The notes under the pieces are model-generated. The model searched no databases. It was given only the letters and a program-made list of their open reading frames with translations, and was not told the origin of the DNA. Position numbers and translations under genes: made by a program. A DNA stretch of 64,000 nucleotides from Amorphophallus konjac (Eukaryota; Streptophyta; Magnoliopsida; Alismatales; Araceae): NCBI GenBank assembly GCA_022559845.1, contig CM040127.1, positions 35,364,708-35,428,707 of the forward strand. Reading direction: 5' to 3'. Shown piece by piece: positions 41,462-51,527 of the stretch (positions within the stretch are counted from its first letter, which is position 1; each line of letters begins with the position of its first letter).

Positions 41462-42174
41462 TTTCACTTTTGTGCTCCGAACAAACGCAGCCTTTCCCAG
41501 AGAGACTCCTGCTTCGTTTGGGCTCTTGCCCAGCTTAATCCTCCCCTCTTTGGGCTCTTGCCCCTTCTTATCTCTTCCTCCTTTGGACTCTTTCCTTCTT
41601 ATCTCCTTTTCTACCTTATTAATAGAGCTTCTGAGCTCTGTTGATCGGTTGGATTCCGGAATTCTTTCTTCCTCCGTTCTTCTCTTCTTTCCTCTGTTTT
41701 CTTCTTCTGTTTCTTGGTGTTTTTTCTTCTTTTTTTCTTTCCTTCGCAGGTTGCTGCTGGCTGAAGGAGAGGCTTCTACGTCCCATCTCTTCATCCTGTT
41801 GGAAGTCTTCTCCCCATCGAGCATCAAAGCCACAAGCAACATGCTCCTCTGTTATTTTTATTCTTCTTTTACTATCATCATTCATATGCATGCATGTTCG
41901 TAGTGTTCATATACATATCTTCAACTCAACCACATTGAGTATCTCCCCTTTAAGTGCAACTCTTGCACTCTTTCCCCTTATTCTATTTTTCATTCATCAT
42001 CACATTCCCACCTTTTTGCATAGGGGTTTAAGGGCAACCACCCTTAAGGTGTGTTCTTCACCATGATTTCATGCTCATACATTTTTATGAATTGATGCTA
42101 CACACACCATATTCTAATCCATATTTTTTATTGATGTTTGTCTTTTTTTTGCAAGGGTAATAAAAGCAAGAACT

Positions 42175-42202
42175 CTCTTCATCGGCCGGCCGATTGGAAG
42201 AG
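42175..42202 (+). other. Leader stem with CGGCCGGCCG palindrome, Tat-B
   Basis: CTCTTC and GAAGAG enclose ATCGGCCGGCCGAT (42181-42194). It is the counterpart of 2425-2453 in Tat-A with a changed but still complementary outer stem. Confidence 0.6.
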
Positions 42203-42405
42203 AAAGGAGCACTTACAATCAACCGCAATTTTTGAGGTATTTTGCGATCCTTTCCCTTATTGTTTTTCCACTTGAGACCCTCGTGTCTCTGGCGATCACA
42301 CACACACTCCCCTTGTGCACCTCGTGCATGTTTCATCTCCACTATTGTTTATTGTTTGCTTTTCATCATATTTTCCTTAAGTGGATTTTAAAGGAATCTA
42401 CAAAT

Positions 42406-42423
42406 TGGCGATCACGGTGGGAC
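42406..42423 (+). other. Primer binding site of Tat-B
   Basis: TGGCGATCACGGTGGGAC, identical to Tat-A at 3196-3213. Confidence 0.75.
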
Positions 42424-42689
42424 ACTTTGCGTTCTCTTTATTACCCCTTTTCCCCTTAGGCACCCGCGTGTGCCGTCTCCCCTATTGCACCCTCGGTGCG
42501 TCTCCTTTTGTGCCCCTCGGGCACCCTCCATTGGCTTTGCTTTCTTCCCTAAGTGATTTGCCATTTTGTTGTCTTTTCCTTAGAATCTCCACTTATTTAA
42601 AATTCTTGATGAGCATGCTTATCCTGTTGATTGCCTTATTTATGTGGTTGTGAGTGTGCCTGTTTAATATTTCTGGCCGTGCTTTCCTG

Positions 42690-43045
42690 AGGAATTAACG
42701 CCTCTGTCAGAGGCGCTGTTTCGATTTCACGCCCTAACTCAGGGCGTCTTATTCGTATTTTACGCCCACTGACAGGGCGCCTTCCAGTATATTTCCTGAT
42801 ATTTCTGGTTTTATTACGCTGCCTGAGAATTCACGCCCTGCCCCAGGGCGTTTCTTTGTTGATTAGCGCCCCTTAGTAAGGCGTTTCTTTTGATTTGACG
42901 TCCCCTGTCAAGGGCGTCCTTTCCCCTTATAGCGCCTCACCCTAAGGCGTGTTTTTACTGCCCCTGGCACCTCGCTTTGAGTCACGACAGTCACACTGTC
43001 GTGTCTTTTGTTAGTAGCGCCCCCGGCCAGGGCGTGTTTTTACTG
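42690..43045. repeat. Second palindrome array, in the Tat-B leader
   Basis: About nine more units between PBS and ORF, e.g. AACGCCTCTGTCAGAGGCGC (about 42698), CACGCCCTAACTCAGGGCGT (about 42729), CACGACAGTCACACTGTCGTG (about 42982). Stems differ between units but each pairs with itself. Confidence 0.88.
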
Positions 43046-43531
43046 TGGGTTTCTAGAACCCTTCCCGTGGGTGAGTTTTCATGATATTTCATATTGATTG
43101 ATCATATTGTGTGGTTGGCCTGATTTCCCCTGTTACATTCATTCTTTGCATTGGTTTGGGAGCCCCCTCCTCTTCATTAGGATCCACACACCCTCTTGGA
43201 ATCGGGACGACCCTCCATTGAGCATTCCGTCTCTTTGGACTGGAAATCCCTTTTCCAAGCCTCCGTAAGTCCCCGCACCCGTGGATTCCCTCACGGATGC
43301 CGGGCAGGTTGTACCCTTTTGAAGTCCCGGATTAGTTGGCCATATACGTGGTGAGAAAGGGTTCCTAGTTGGCATTGGAGTTCAAACCATATTGAAACTA
43401 GGTTTTCCCCCCTTGTGTGAATCATTCAAAACTTTGATAAAATCCTTAATTCACCAAGGTTCAAACAAATCAAATCAAGATAACCATCTTTTTTGTGTGC
43501 TTCCTTGCATATTATTTTGAACTTTGATTGC

Positions 43532-46500
43532 ATGATGGCTTACTATAAACAAGATAACATGTTTAATTCAATTCATGAGGATGCACAACCTAGCACTTCT
43601 TATAATCCTCACTTTCAACATGTTCAAAATTCTCACCATACTTTCAAAGGACCACGTCCTCACTCTTATGGTGTTGCCCGACCCTTGGGCAATGTCCAAT
43701 CCAGTGGTCCTTCAACTCAATTTCGAGCCACTACTTCCTCGGGATCCTCTCGTCCCAATGATGAGAAGGTCTCCCAGATCATTCATGCATTAGATCATCT
43801 TACCCCTCAACAGATACAAGCCCTTAAGGCTGCCGTTGAGGGTACATCTCATGCATCTCTCCCTCCTTCCAATTCTATATGGGTGGCCCATCACCCACCT
43901 CCTTCCAATTCTATTCGGGTGGCCCATCACCCATCTCCCTCCAATTCTACACGGGTGGCCCATCACCCACCTCCTCCTTCCAATCCTGATCGGGTAGACC
44001 ATTACCCATCTCCTCCTGTTCATTCTACTCGGGTGGCCCATCACCCGCCTCCTTCTATTCCTCCTCCCTCACGGCCCCAAGGCCCATTTATTCATTGCAA
44101 TCCGGCCCATCCGGGTTCTTCTACGGGTCGGCCCATTAATCCACCTCCACGGCCTTTTTATACGGCCCCTCCTCCTTCAAGGCCCCGCCAACCTTCTGTT
44201 GTTCAGGTCACACCCCTCCAGCAAACTCTCCTCGATAAAATCACTTTGATGGAGGAACAATTAAAGAGGGTCACGGCTCCTCCTATTCCAGTCAATCCCC
44301 TTCATGCTTTCCTGGATGATATTACCAAGATGGAGAATGAATGGAAAGATAGGAGAGATGATTATGACTTCGGCATTTCAAGCAAGCAGGAGTCGGCATT
44401 TGAAGAATCTGAGGCAGTGTACGATGATGATGAAGCTCCGCAGGCACCCCTTCCGAGTTTCCTTCGCTTTCCATTCCCTCCATTATCATTTGATGAACCC
44501 CCTGCTCAGGACGAAGCCACCATCCCTGATCCAACCCCCGTTTACGAGACTAATTGGTGTTACGACGAGGGGTCGATATTCCAATCACCCGCGCCGGCAC
44601 ATATTGAGTCTCTTCCCACTCCCACTCCCGCTCCTAACACCGCTCGCCCCATTCGGCATTTCCTACGCACCAAACCTTCACCCATTAACCCTCCACCAAT
44701 TACACCTCCACCCACTATACCATCAACCTTCATACCATTAGCCTCTGCCAAGCCTTCTCCAATTGACTTCCCATTACCACCACCTCAACCTTCCCTTATC
44801 CCGTTAACCCCGAAACCCATGTTGCCTATTCCACAATTTAACCCTTTACCCTTACCCGTGGCTAATCCTGAGCAGGATCCACCCCTTTTTGCACCCGAGC
44901 CAATCCCAACTGCTTCCGAGCAAAGGGAGAAACTCGACGTGTTTGAGCCCCCGCTTACGCTCACCCATTTGCCAACGCTTTCCATCATGCCTCCACCATT
45001 CATGGAGCCTTCCGCCTCCGCTTCACCTCCCCTTACTACTCGGAATGGGGGGCCTTCTACAAGCACAGGTGCCGAGGACGATCAAGAGCCGGGCAGCAAG
45101 GATTTGGCCGCGCCATTCAAGATTCAAGAATTCATTTGCCGGATGCCAATCCGGGTTATTGTGCCAAGCACGGTCGAAGAAGCCAAGTCGCCGCCATGCC
45201 AAGCATTGATGCTGTGTAAGGGTCGGGTAGGGCACCCTTTGTTCCAATTTCTAAATTTTGAATCTTTGGGCAACATAATGCTTCCGAGCCCAACTTTCCA
45301 ACTCCCTCACACCATCACTTTGCACTCTCCAAGGGAGTTGACATTCACCATTGAAGCTTCGGCAGGGGCTATTTCTCATACACTTTCACTGCCGTGGAGG
45401 GGCAGTCATCTTAATGCTAAGGGGCCATCCCTTATTTGTTCCACTTTCTATTCATCCATCTCTATCACTTTTTCTTCATGGGCCATTCCCAGGGTTAGGA
45501 GGAGGATCGCATCCTCTCGCCCTTCACATTCTTCATATTCTTTGCATTTCATGCATTCATCGCATCCATCCCATTGCATGCATTTGCACCTCCTGCTTCC
45601 CGGGTTTTCAAACCCGTATCTTCCCCGCCTTCCGACACCTCCGGATATTCCGCACTTCCCATCTTATTCATCTTCATCTTTTTATCCACTATCCCTGGGG
45701 CATCGCGTCCCTTTTCCTGCTATCTCCCTGGAACCTCCAGGAATTTTATCCCTCCTCTTTGGGCATCTCGCCCTTTCTGATTCTATTCCTCCGGAACCTC
45801 CGGACTTTCCCCTCGGGCACGACGCCCCTTTCCATCTTCTCCTTCCTGATTTGCTTCCTCCGGAACCTCCGGATTTTCCCCTTGGGCATCGCGCCCCTTC
45901 TCATTTGCTACCTCCGGAACCTCCGGATTTTCCTCCTGATCCTCCTTCATTCCTCTCTCTTGGGTATCACGCCCCTTTCTATATTCTTCCTCCGGAACCT
46001 CCAGACTTTCCCCTCGGGCACGACGCCCCTTTCCACCTTTTCCATCTGATTCCTCCGGAACCTCCGGATTCTCCGTTTTATTCTCTCTATTCTCTTCCCG
46101 GGCATGACGCCCCTTTCTATCTCATTCCTCCGGAACCTCCGGATTCTCCATCTGATTCTCTCTATCTTTTCCCCGGGCACGACGCCCCTTTCCATCTTCT
46201 CCCTCCTGATTTCATTCCTCCGGAACCTCCGGACTTTCCCCCAGGGCATCACGCCCCTTTCCACTTTATTCTTCCGGAGTCTCCGGATCTTTCATACCTT
46301 TCCCTCGGGCATCGCGCCCCTTTCCATTTTCTTCCTCCGGAACCTCCGGACTTATCTCTCGGGCATCGCGCCCCTTTCCATTTTCTCCCTACGGAACCTC
46401 CGGACCATCCATCTTTCTTCCAGTTCATCTTTCTGTTCTTCCAAGACATCACCTCCTTCGTTCTCTTCTTCCTTTTTCATCACTCTTTTTCAGATTTCTT

Positions 46501-46735
46501 CTCAGGGCATCGCGTCCCTCGATATTTTATCCCTCCGGAGCCTCTGGATGATTTCTCCTCTCACGATTCTCCTACGCCTCCGGACCCTCCAGATCCGCCT
46601 CTTTCCATCTATCAATTTCTTCTTCTAATTCCTCCTGATTCTGGGTCCGACCCAACTTCTTCCACATCCACTGCCTTGGGCATCTGCCCATTCTCCCACT
46701 ACTTTCGAGGCTTTAGTCCTCATTCCTCCTTCTAA
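43532..46735 (+). CDS. Tat-B proline-rich ORF (Gag N-terminus-like plus repeats)
   Basis: The start chosen at 43532 (MMAYYKQDNMFNS) gives 1,067 aa. Residues about 90-105 (LTPQQIQALKAAVEG) and 235-260 (LLDKITLMEEQLKRV) resemble the two helical segments of the Tat-A Gag N-terminus. A short repeat SNSIRVAHHPPP follows the first. No capsid domain, zinc knuckle, protease or RT is visible. The middle is Pro-rich and acidic. From about residue 750 some dozen units of PPEPPDFPLGHDAPF type follow (DNA 45780-46560), encoded by two alternating DNA palindromes. The ORF staying open over 3.2 kb suggests selection or youth. Function unknown; packaging in trans is possible. Confidence 0.75.
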   Translation: MMAYYKQDNMFNSIHEDAQPSTSYNPHFQHVQNSHHTFKGPRPHSYGVARPLGNVQSSGPSTQFRATTSSGSSRPNDEKVSQIIHALDHLTPQQIQALKAAVEGTSHASLPPSNSIWVAHHPPPSNSIRVAHHPSPSNSTRVAHHPPPPSNPDRVDHYPSPPVHSTRVAHHPPPSIPPPSRPQGPFIHCNPAHPGSSTGRPINPPPRPFYTAPPPSRPRQPSVVQVTPLQQTLLDKITLMEEQLKRVTAPPIPVNPLHAFLDDITKMENEWKDRRDDYDFGISSKQESAFEESEAVYDDDEAPQAPLPSFLRFPFPPLSFDEPPAQDEATIPDPTPVYETNWCYDEGSIFQSPAPAHIESLPTPTPAPNTARPIRHFLRTKPSPINPPPITPPPTIPSTFIPLASAKPSPIDFPLPPPQPSLIPLTPKPMLPIPQFNPLPLPVANPEQDPPLFAPEPIPTASEQREKLDVFEPPLTLTHLPTLSIMPPPFMEPSASASPPLTTRNGGPSTSTGAEDDQEPGSKDLAAPFKIQEFICRMPIRVIVPSTVEEAKSPPCQALMLCKGRVGHPLFQFLNFESLGNIMLPSPTFQLPHTITLHSPRELTFTIEASAGAISHTLSLPWRGSHLNAKGPSLICSTFYSSISITFSSWAIPRVRRRIASSRPSHSSYSLHFMHSSHPSHCMHLHLLLPGFSNPYLPRLPTPPDIPHFPSYSSSSFYPLSLGHRVPFPAISLEPPGILSLLFGHLALSDSIPPEPPDFPLGHDAPFHLLLPDLLPPEPPDFPLGHRAPSHLLPPEPPDFPPDPPSFLSLGYHAPFYILPPEPPDFPLGHDAPFHLFHLIPPEPPDSPFYSLYSLPGHDAPFYLIPPEPPDSPSDSLYLFPGHDAPFHLLPPDFIPPEPPDFPPGHHAPFHFILPESPDLSYLSLGHRAPFHFLPPEPPDLSLGHRAPFHFLPTEPPDHPSFFQFIFLFFQDITSFVLFFLFHHSFSDFFSGHRVPRYFIPPEPLDDFSSHDSPTPPDPPDPPLSIYQFLLLIPPDSGSDPTSSTSTALGICPFSHYFRGFSPHSSF
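45780..46560. repeat. Coding minisatellite of two alternating palindromes
   Basis: TCCGGAACCTCCGGA (for example 45790-45804) alternates with GGGCACGACGCCC or GGGCATCGCGCCC (for example 45815-45827), about a dozen times with variable spacers, always keeping the ORF open. Confidence 0.9.
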
Positions 46736-49516
46736 TTCTTCTCTCCTTCTGTAGATTGTTCCATGTGATCAGGGTCTCCACGCCTTAGTGAGGGAGTTCT
46801 AGCCCTCGCCTCTTTTCCTTTTCTCCTTATTCGTCTGAGTCTGGTTTGAGCACCACTCATTCTTGTTAAGCCACTCCCAAAATCCTTTGCTTCCAATCCT
46901 TTTACCCGCCTAAGAGGACTATCCTAAGATGATCAACCTCTCGCGGCAGCTGCTTTAACAAAGGTTACAAGGTAATATATTGGCGTAAGTACGCATTTCC
47001 ATGATATCATTCCCTCATTGCTTCACGCATGATTTTCAAAATCAAGTGCTTCTTAACGAGATTAAGAGTGGTGTTTTAAACCTTTATCTTAAGCTTTTGT
47101 TTAATTGAAATCATTCTCAAAAGAGTCCTTTAGGCTTGCTTATGCAGCACCTTGGTTAATAAGAATCCCGCGCTGGGAATTCAACATTCTCTCCCTGCTT
47201 GTTAAGATCAACCCTCAGCTGGGCACCTCACACACTTCACGGCGTCCTTAGCCGGCTCCTTCGGTAAAACACCGTTGCTACCTTGGCCATGCCATGAGTA
47301 TATCTGAAAGTCTTTTCTCTTCTTTACTCGGCCACGTGCAGGGGCAAGAGGTTGACGGATAAGATGACCAACCTTGGTAATCCCCAAAACGAGAGGAGTC
47401 TCAAATAGGGGCAGTCTTGACCCAAACTAAATATGAATTTCATGATATACATCTCGCCAAAAGGGCTATTATGAAAATCAAGTCAGAATTTCGATAAAAG
47501 CAAGATTGTGAATTATGGCATGACAAGAGTGGCAAAGTCCCCGCAGGGAAAACCCTGATCGTATGCATATCAAGGGTCTAAAAATTAAAGGCACAAAGCC
47601 CCGGCGCAACAGACTACCTCTTTGAGGGTTAACACCTTGGAAAGAATTCAAATCTCGACATCTCCCATCCTGCATAAAGCTTATCTCCAATTCTTCTTCT
47701 CTTCTCCCTCCAAGACCGAATGTTTCTCAGGTATGGCCTTGGTAGGGGCACCGTTGATCAATGGCGGTCGGTTATAGGGCGCCACCCTTCAATGCACGCC
47801 CGGCTTTGGGCAGTTTTTAGCAAAAGGGGAAGGAACGAGGACCCCCAATTAATGGTTTAAACACCCTTTGATGCTGCATTAGCTATGTCTAAACCAAAAT
47901 CAAAAAAATTGAATATTTCCTAATCAAAATTCAAACAAAAAAATTGAATATTTCTTGTCCAAAATCTATAAAAATTTGAATATCTTTCCCAAAATTCATA
48001 AAAATTGAAATATTTTTCAAAACCCTTAAAAATTTGCATATTTTTCCAAAATTCATAAAAATTTGTATATTTTCAAAAAACCACATAAAAATTTACATAT
48101 TTCCAAAATCCAAAAAAATTTGTATTGTATTTTCTGATGGTGTTTTACAGGAACAGCTTTGCAGAGACCAAAAGCACGGGATGAGTCCTATCTCCACTCA
48201 TTGCTATCAATCTATTGATTCTCCCGATATTCTCATGACATGCCACCCAGGGGCATCATCTCCCTATATCATTCTGATTATCCTGATTATTCATCTCCAT
48301 ATCTTTTTAATCAACTCCTGTTGATCACTCTGCCAATGGGCATTATCATTCCCTGATCACTCTGCCGATGAGCATTATCAGATCCTGATTATTTAACTCC
48401 AAAACTTGATTAGCCAGATTGTCATCCTCATGACAAACAACAAATAATGATGCTTTGCCATGCCATGATTTGACTTATGCTGTTCATGATATATGCTATG
48501 ATTGATGCTTTGATTCATGCTATGCATGCTATGCTTAAATGCCTTATTCATTGCTTGTTATTTTTTATATCTTGGCTGATAAATTTTTGAGCGCAGGAAG
48601 AAGCTCTTGGTCCCACCGACTGGGCATCATCATCCAAGCCCCACGGTGCTTGCAGCTCAGTTCTCAGTTCCCATGCTCATTGCACCACCATCTCCTGTAT
48701 GCATTTTACTATATGTTACATATACTACTAGATTATATCAAGGACCTTGTGGCTTTGGTAAATCTGGAATTTGAGTTCCCCTTCATCAAAAACGATGACG
48801 ATTCCAGAGGCATCTCAGTCATACGGATAGGCCGTTGAGCTGTCCGAGACTGGGAACGATGGTTCCTTTTTATGAGTTGGTGCGTGGATAAACGGGCTTC
48901 GGCTTAGTATCAGCTCGTGAAATCGGTTTCTTGACTCAGTCTTGGTAGCTTAGCAATATTATCCTTGATTATCTTATATTTTCATTTGATTTAATTTTTT
49001 CCTTTAAACCCAGCATGCATTCATGTAGGAATTTGAAACAATTGTTGAAAAATCATTTTGATAAGCTGGTTTTGAGGGTTGAATTGATCTTAATCTTTCC
49101 AGATATGAGATATTCCATGCCGGATTGTGTCTTCAGTTCGTTTTGTCGCCGTTTTGGGTCATTTTCTCGAAAGCTCCTTGTTTGGATTTTATCATCTTAT
49201 TTTTAATCTCCTTTTCTTTGATCCACCTTGGCTGCAGCACGTCCACTGGCTGGTAACCGCTCCCCAATGGTGAAACTTACAGGTTTGTGACCTGGGGTAC
49301 TTCCACCGCGCTGGAAGTTGATCATTAATTTTATCTCCTTCGTGCACCGCGTGCACAACTCCCCTTTTATCCAAACATTGTTGATTTCATTGAATTTCTC
49401 GAGATTTGCTTCATCTCGTGCTTTTGATTTGATTCTTATCAAGTGATGTTGATTGCGTGTCTCATCACACCTTGGCATCTACTTTTCAGTTTGCTACGCT
49501 CCCTTGCAAAGCAGAC
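46736..49516 (+). other. Tat-B 3' non-coding region
   Basis: No supported gene. It contains an A/T-rich tandem repeat (47890-48130) and short repeats GATCACTCTGCC.ATG.GCATTATCA near 48330-48380. The part after about 48750 is shared with Tat-A. Confidence 0.75.
47890..48130 (+). repeat. A/T-rich tandem repeat
   Basis: About eight degenerate units near 30 bp resembling CCAAAATTCATAAAAATTTG plus ATATTT. Nothing suggests coding. Confidence 0.8.
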
Positions 49517-49532
49517 GCCAAGGCGGGACAGC
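49517..49532 (+). other. Polypurine tract of Tat-B
   Basis: GCCAAGGCGGGACAGC abuts the 3' LTR, as in Tat-A. Confidence 0.7.
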
Positions 49533-51086
49533 TGTAGACACGCTAAAATTGACATTATTTTGAGTATATCTCATATTACCGTGTAATGCCTCATTTTACC
49601 CTCAAATTAGCTCTGTTTGAGTGGTTTTTCTCACTTTTCTTGAATTTCTCCTATTTTTCCCTCATTTCCTCCTTTTCCCTATTTTTCTGGATTTTCTGGG
49701 CATTTATCTCTATTTTCTGAATTCACGCCCTCATCAGGGGCGTGTTTTTGAAACACGACCTGATCGAGGGCGTGTCTTCCCATTTTATCTATTTCTCTCC
49801 CATTTTATCTATTTTCTGAATACGCGACCTTGGTAAGGGCGTGTTTTGTTAAAACACGACCTGATCTGGGGCGTTTCTTTGAGAAAGGACGACCTTGTCT
49901 GAGGGCGTCAATTCTTTTGGTTTGACCGGCTTCCCCCCGTTTTAAAACTTGAAATTAACGCCCTTCCCAGGGGCGTGTTTTTAAAAAGTGGCTTTGCTTG
50001 AGGCGTTTTTTACATTTTTCAAATATGGGGAATTTTTATTTCTAAAATTTGTTTTGAAAGAAACGCCCTTGTGCAGGGCGTGTTTTTAAGAAACGCCCTC
50101 TGGGCAGGTCGTCAATTCAACAATTGACGCCCTGAACCAGGTCGTGTTTCACTTTTGTGCTCCGAACGAACGCAGCCTTTCCCAGAGAGACTCCTACTTC
50201 GTTTGGACTCTTGCCCAGCTTAATCCTCCCCTCTTTGGGCTCTTGCCCCTTCTTATCTCTTCCTCCTTTGGACTCTTTCCTTCTTATCTCCTTTTCTACC
50301 TTATTAATAGAGCTTCTGAGCTCTGTTGATCAGTTGGATTCCGGAATTCTTTCTTCCTCCATTCTTCTCTTCTTTCCTCTGTTTTCTTCTTCTGTTTCTT
50401 GGTGTTTTTTCTTCTTTTTTTCTTTCCTTCGCAGGTTGCTGCTGGCTGAAGGAGAGGCTTCTACGTCCCATCTCTTCATCCTGTTGGAAGTCTTCTCCCC
50501 ATCGAGCATCAAAGCCACAAGCAACATGCTCCTCTGTTATTTTTATTCTTCTTTTACTATCATCATTCATATGCATGTATGTTCGTAGTGTTCATATACA
50601 TATCTTCAACTCAACCACATTGAGTATCTCCCCTTTAAGTGCAACTCTTGCACTCTTTCCCCTTATTCTATTTTTCATTCATCATCACATTCCCACCTTT
50701 TTGCATAGGGGTTTAAGGGCAACCACCCTTAAGGTGTGTTCTTCACCATGATTTCATGCTCATACATTTTTATGAATTGATGCTACACACACCATATTCT
50801 AATCCATAGTTTTTATTGGTGTTTGTCTTTTTTTGCAAGGGTAATAAAAGTAAGAACTCTCTTCATCGGCCGGCCGATTGGAAGAGAAAGGAGCACTTAC
50901 AATCAACCGCAATTTTTGAGGTATTTTGCGATCCTTTCCCTTATTGTTTTTCCACTTGAGACCCTCGTGTCTCTGGCGATCACACACACACTCCCCTTGT
51001 GCACCTCGTGCATGTTTCATCTCCACTATTGTTTATTGTTTGCTTTTTATCATATTTTCCTTAAGTGGATTTTAAAGGAATCTACA
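49533..51086 (+). repeat. Tat-B 3' LTR
   Basis: 1,554 bp, near-identical to 40850-42402, including U3 palindromes (about 49724-50145) and the CGGCCGGCCG stem (about 50868). Confidence 0.95.
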
Positions 51087-51091
51087 CCTTA

Positions 51092-51527
51092 CACATCAGG
51101 GAACAAGCAACGCTTCTCACAGGCAACCGCCTTGCCAAAACGCGGGACGCGTCTTGCACGGACTTCATGGCGCACGAAGGCCAACCAATCCGAACACAGC
51201 ATGCAAAACGACGAACCCTAGCCCAACGCAATCTCTCCAACCAAAGGAGAAGCCAAACGCACTTCCGACCAACGGAAGAACTCCATGCTCGACCTAACCT
51301 CGCACCACGCACATGCTGGAAACAGCACCATCTAGCACCAAGGAAAACCATCGCTTCCATCAGGTCAGCGCCTCCGACACACTTGGCAAGTGTCCCGTCG
51401 GACCACAATCACAGCGTCAGCCGACGCACCACCATTGCAATTCCTCGAACTGCAACACGCCACAAGTTCATGCCTGCCAGCAACCTCTGCCCAATGCAGC
51501 ACAACCAAGGCCACCACCGATGAGGGA
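51092..51527 (-). other. Tek-B internal region, second segment
   Basis: It lies between the Tat-B TSD and the Tek-C insertion and aligns with 56010-56915 of Tek-C, with a gap of several hundred bp. There is no gene. The last 5 bp AGGGA are the Tek-C TSD. Confidence 0.8.

Larger units (their letters stand above)
40850..42402 (+). repeat. Tat-B 5' LTR
   Basis: It contains U3 imperfect palindromes (41041-41461), a TATA-like TTATTAATAG (41617-41625) and the CGGCCGGCCG stem (42175-42202). It is shorter than the Tat-A LTR and lacks the six-copy tandem repeat. Confidence 0.95.
40850..51086 (+). mobile_element. Tat-B: non-autonomous Tat-type element
   Basis: LTRs 40850-42402 (1,553 bp) and 49533-51086 (1,554 bp) begin TGTAGACACGC like Tat-A and end TCTACA; TSD CCTTA (40845-40849, 51087-51091). 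The PBS is identical to Tat-A, and leader, 3' region and polypurine tract are homologous. The 7.1-kb interior has one long ORF and no protease, RT or integrase. LTRs differ at about 1.1% by eye. Tat-A-like elements are likely helpers. Confidence 0.94.
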
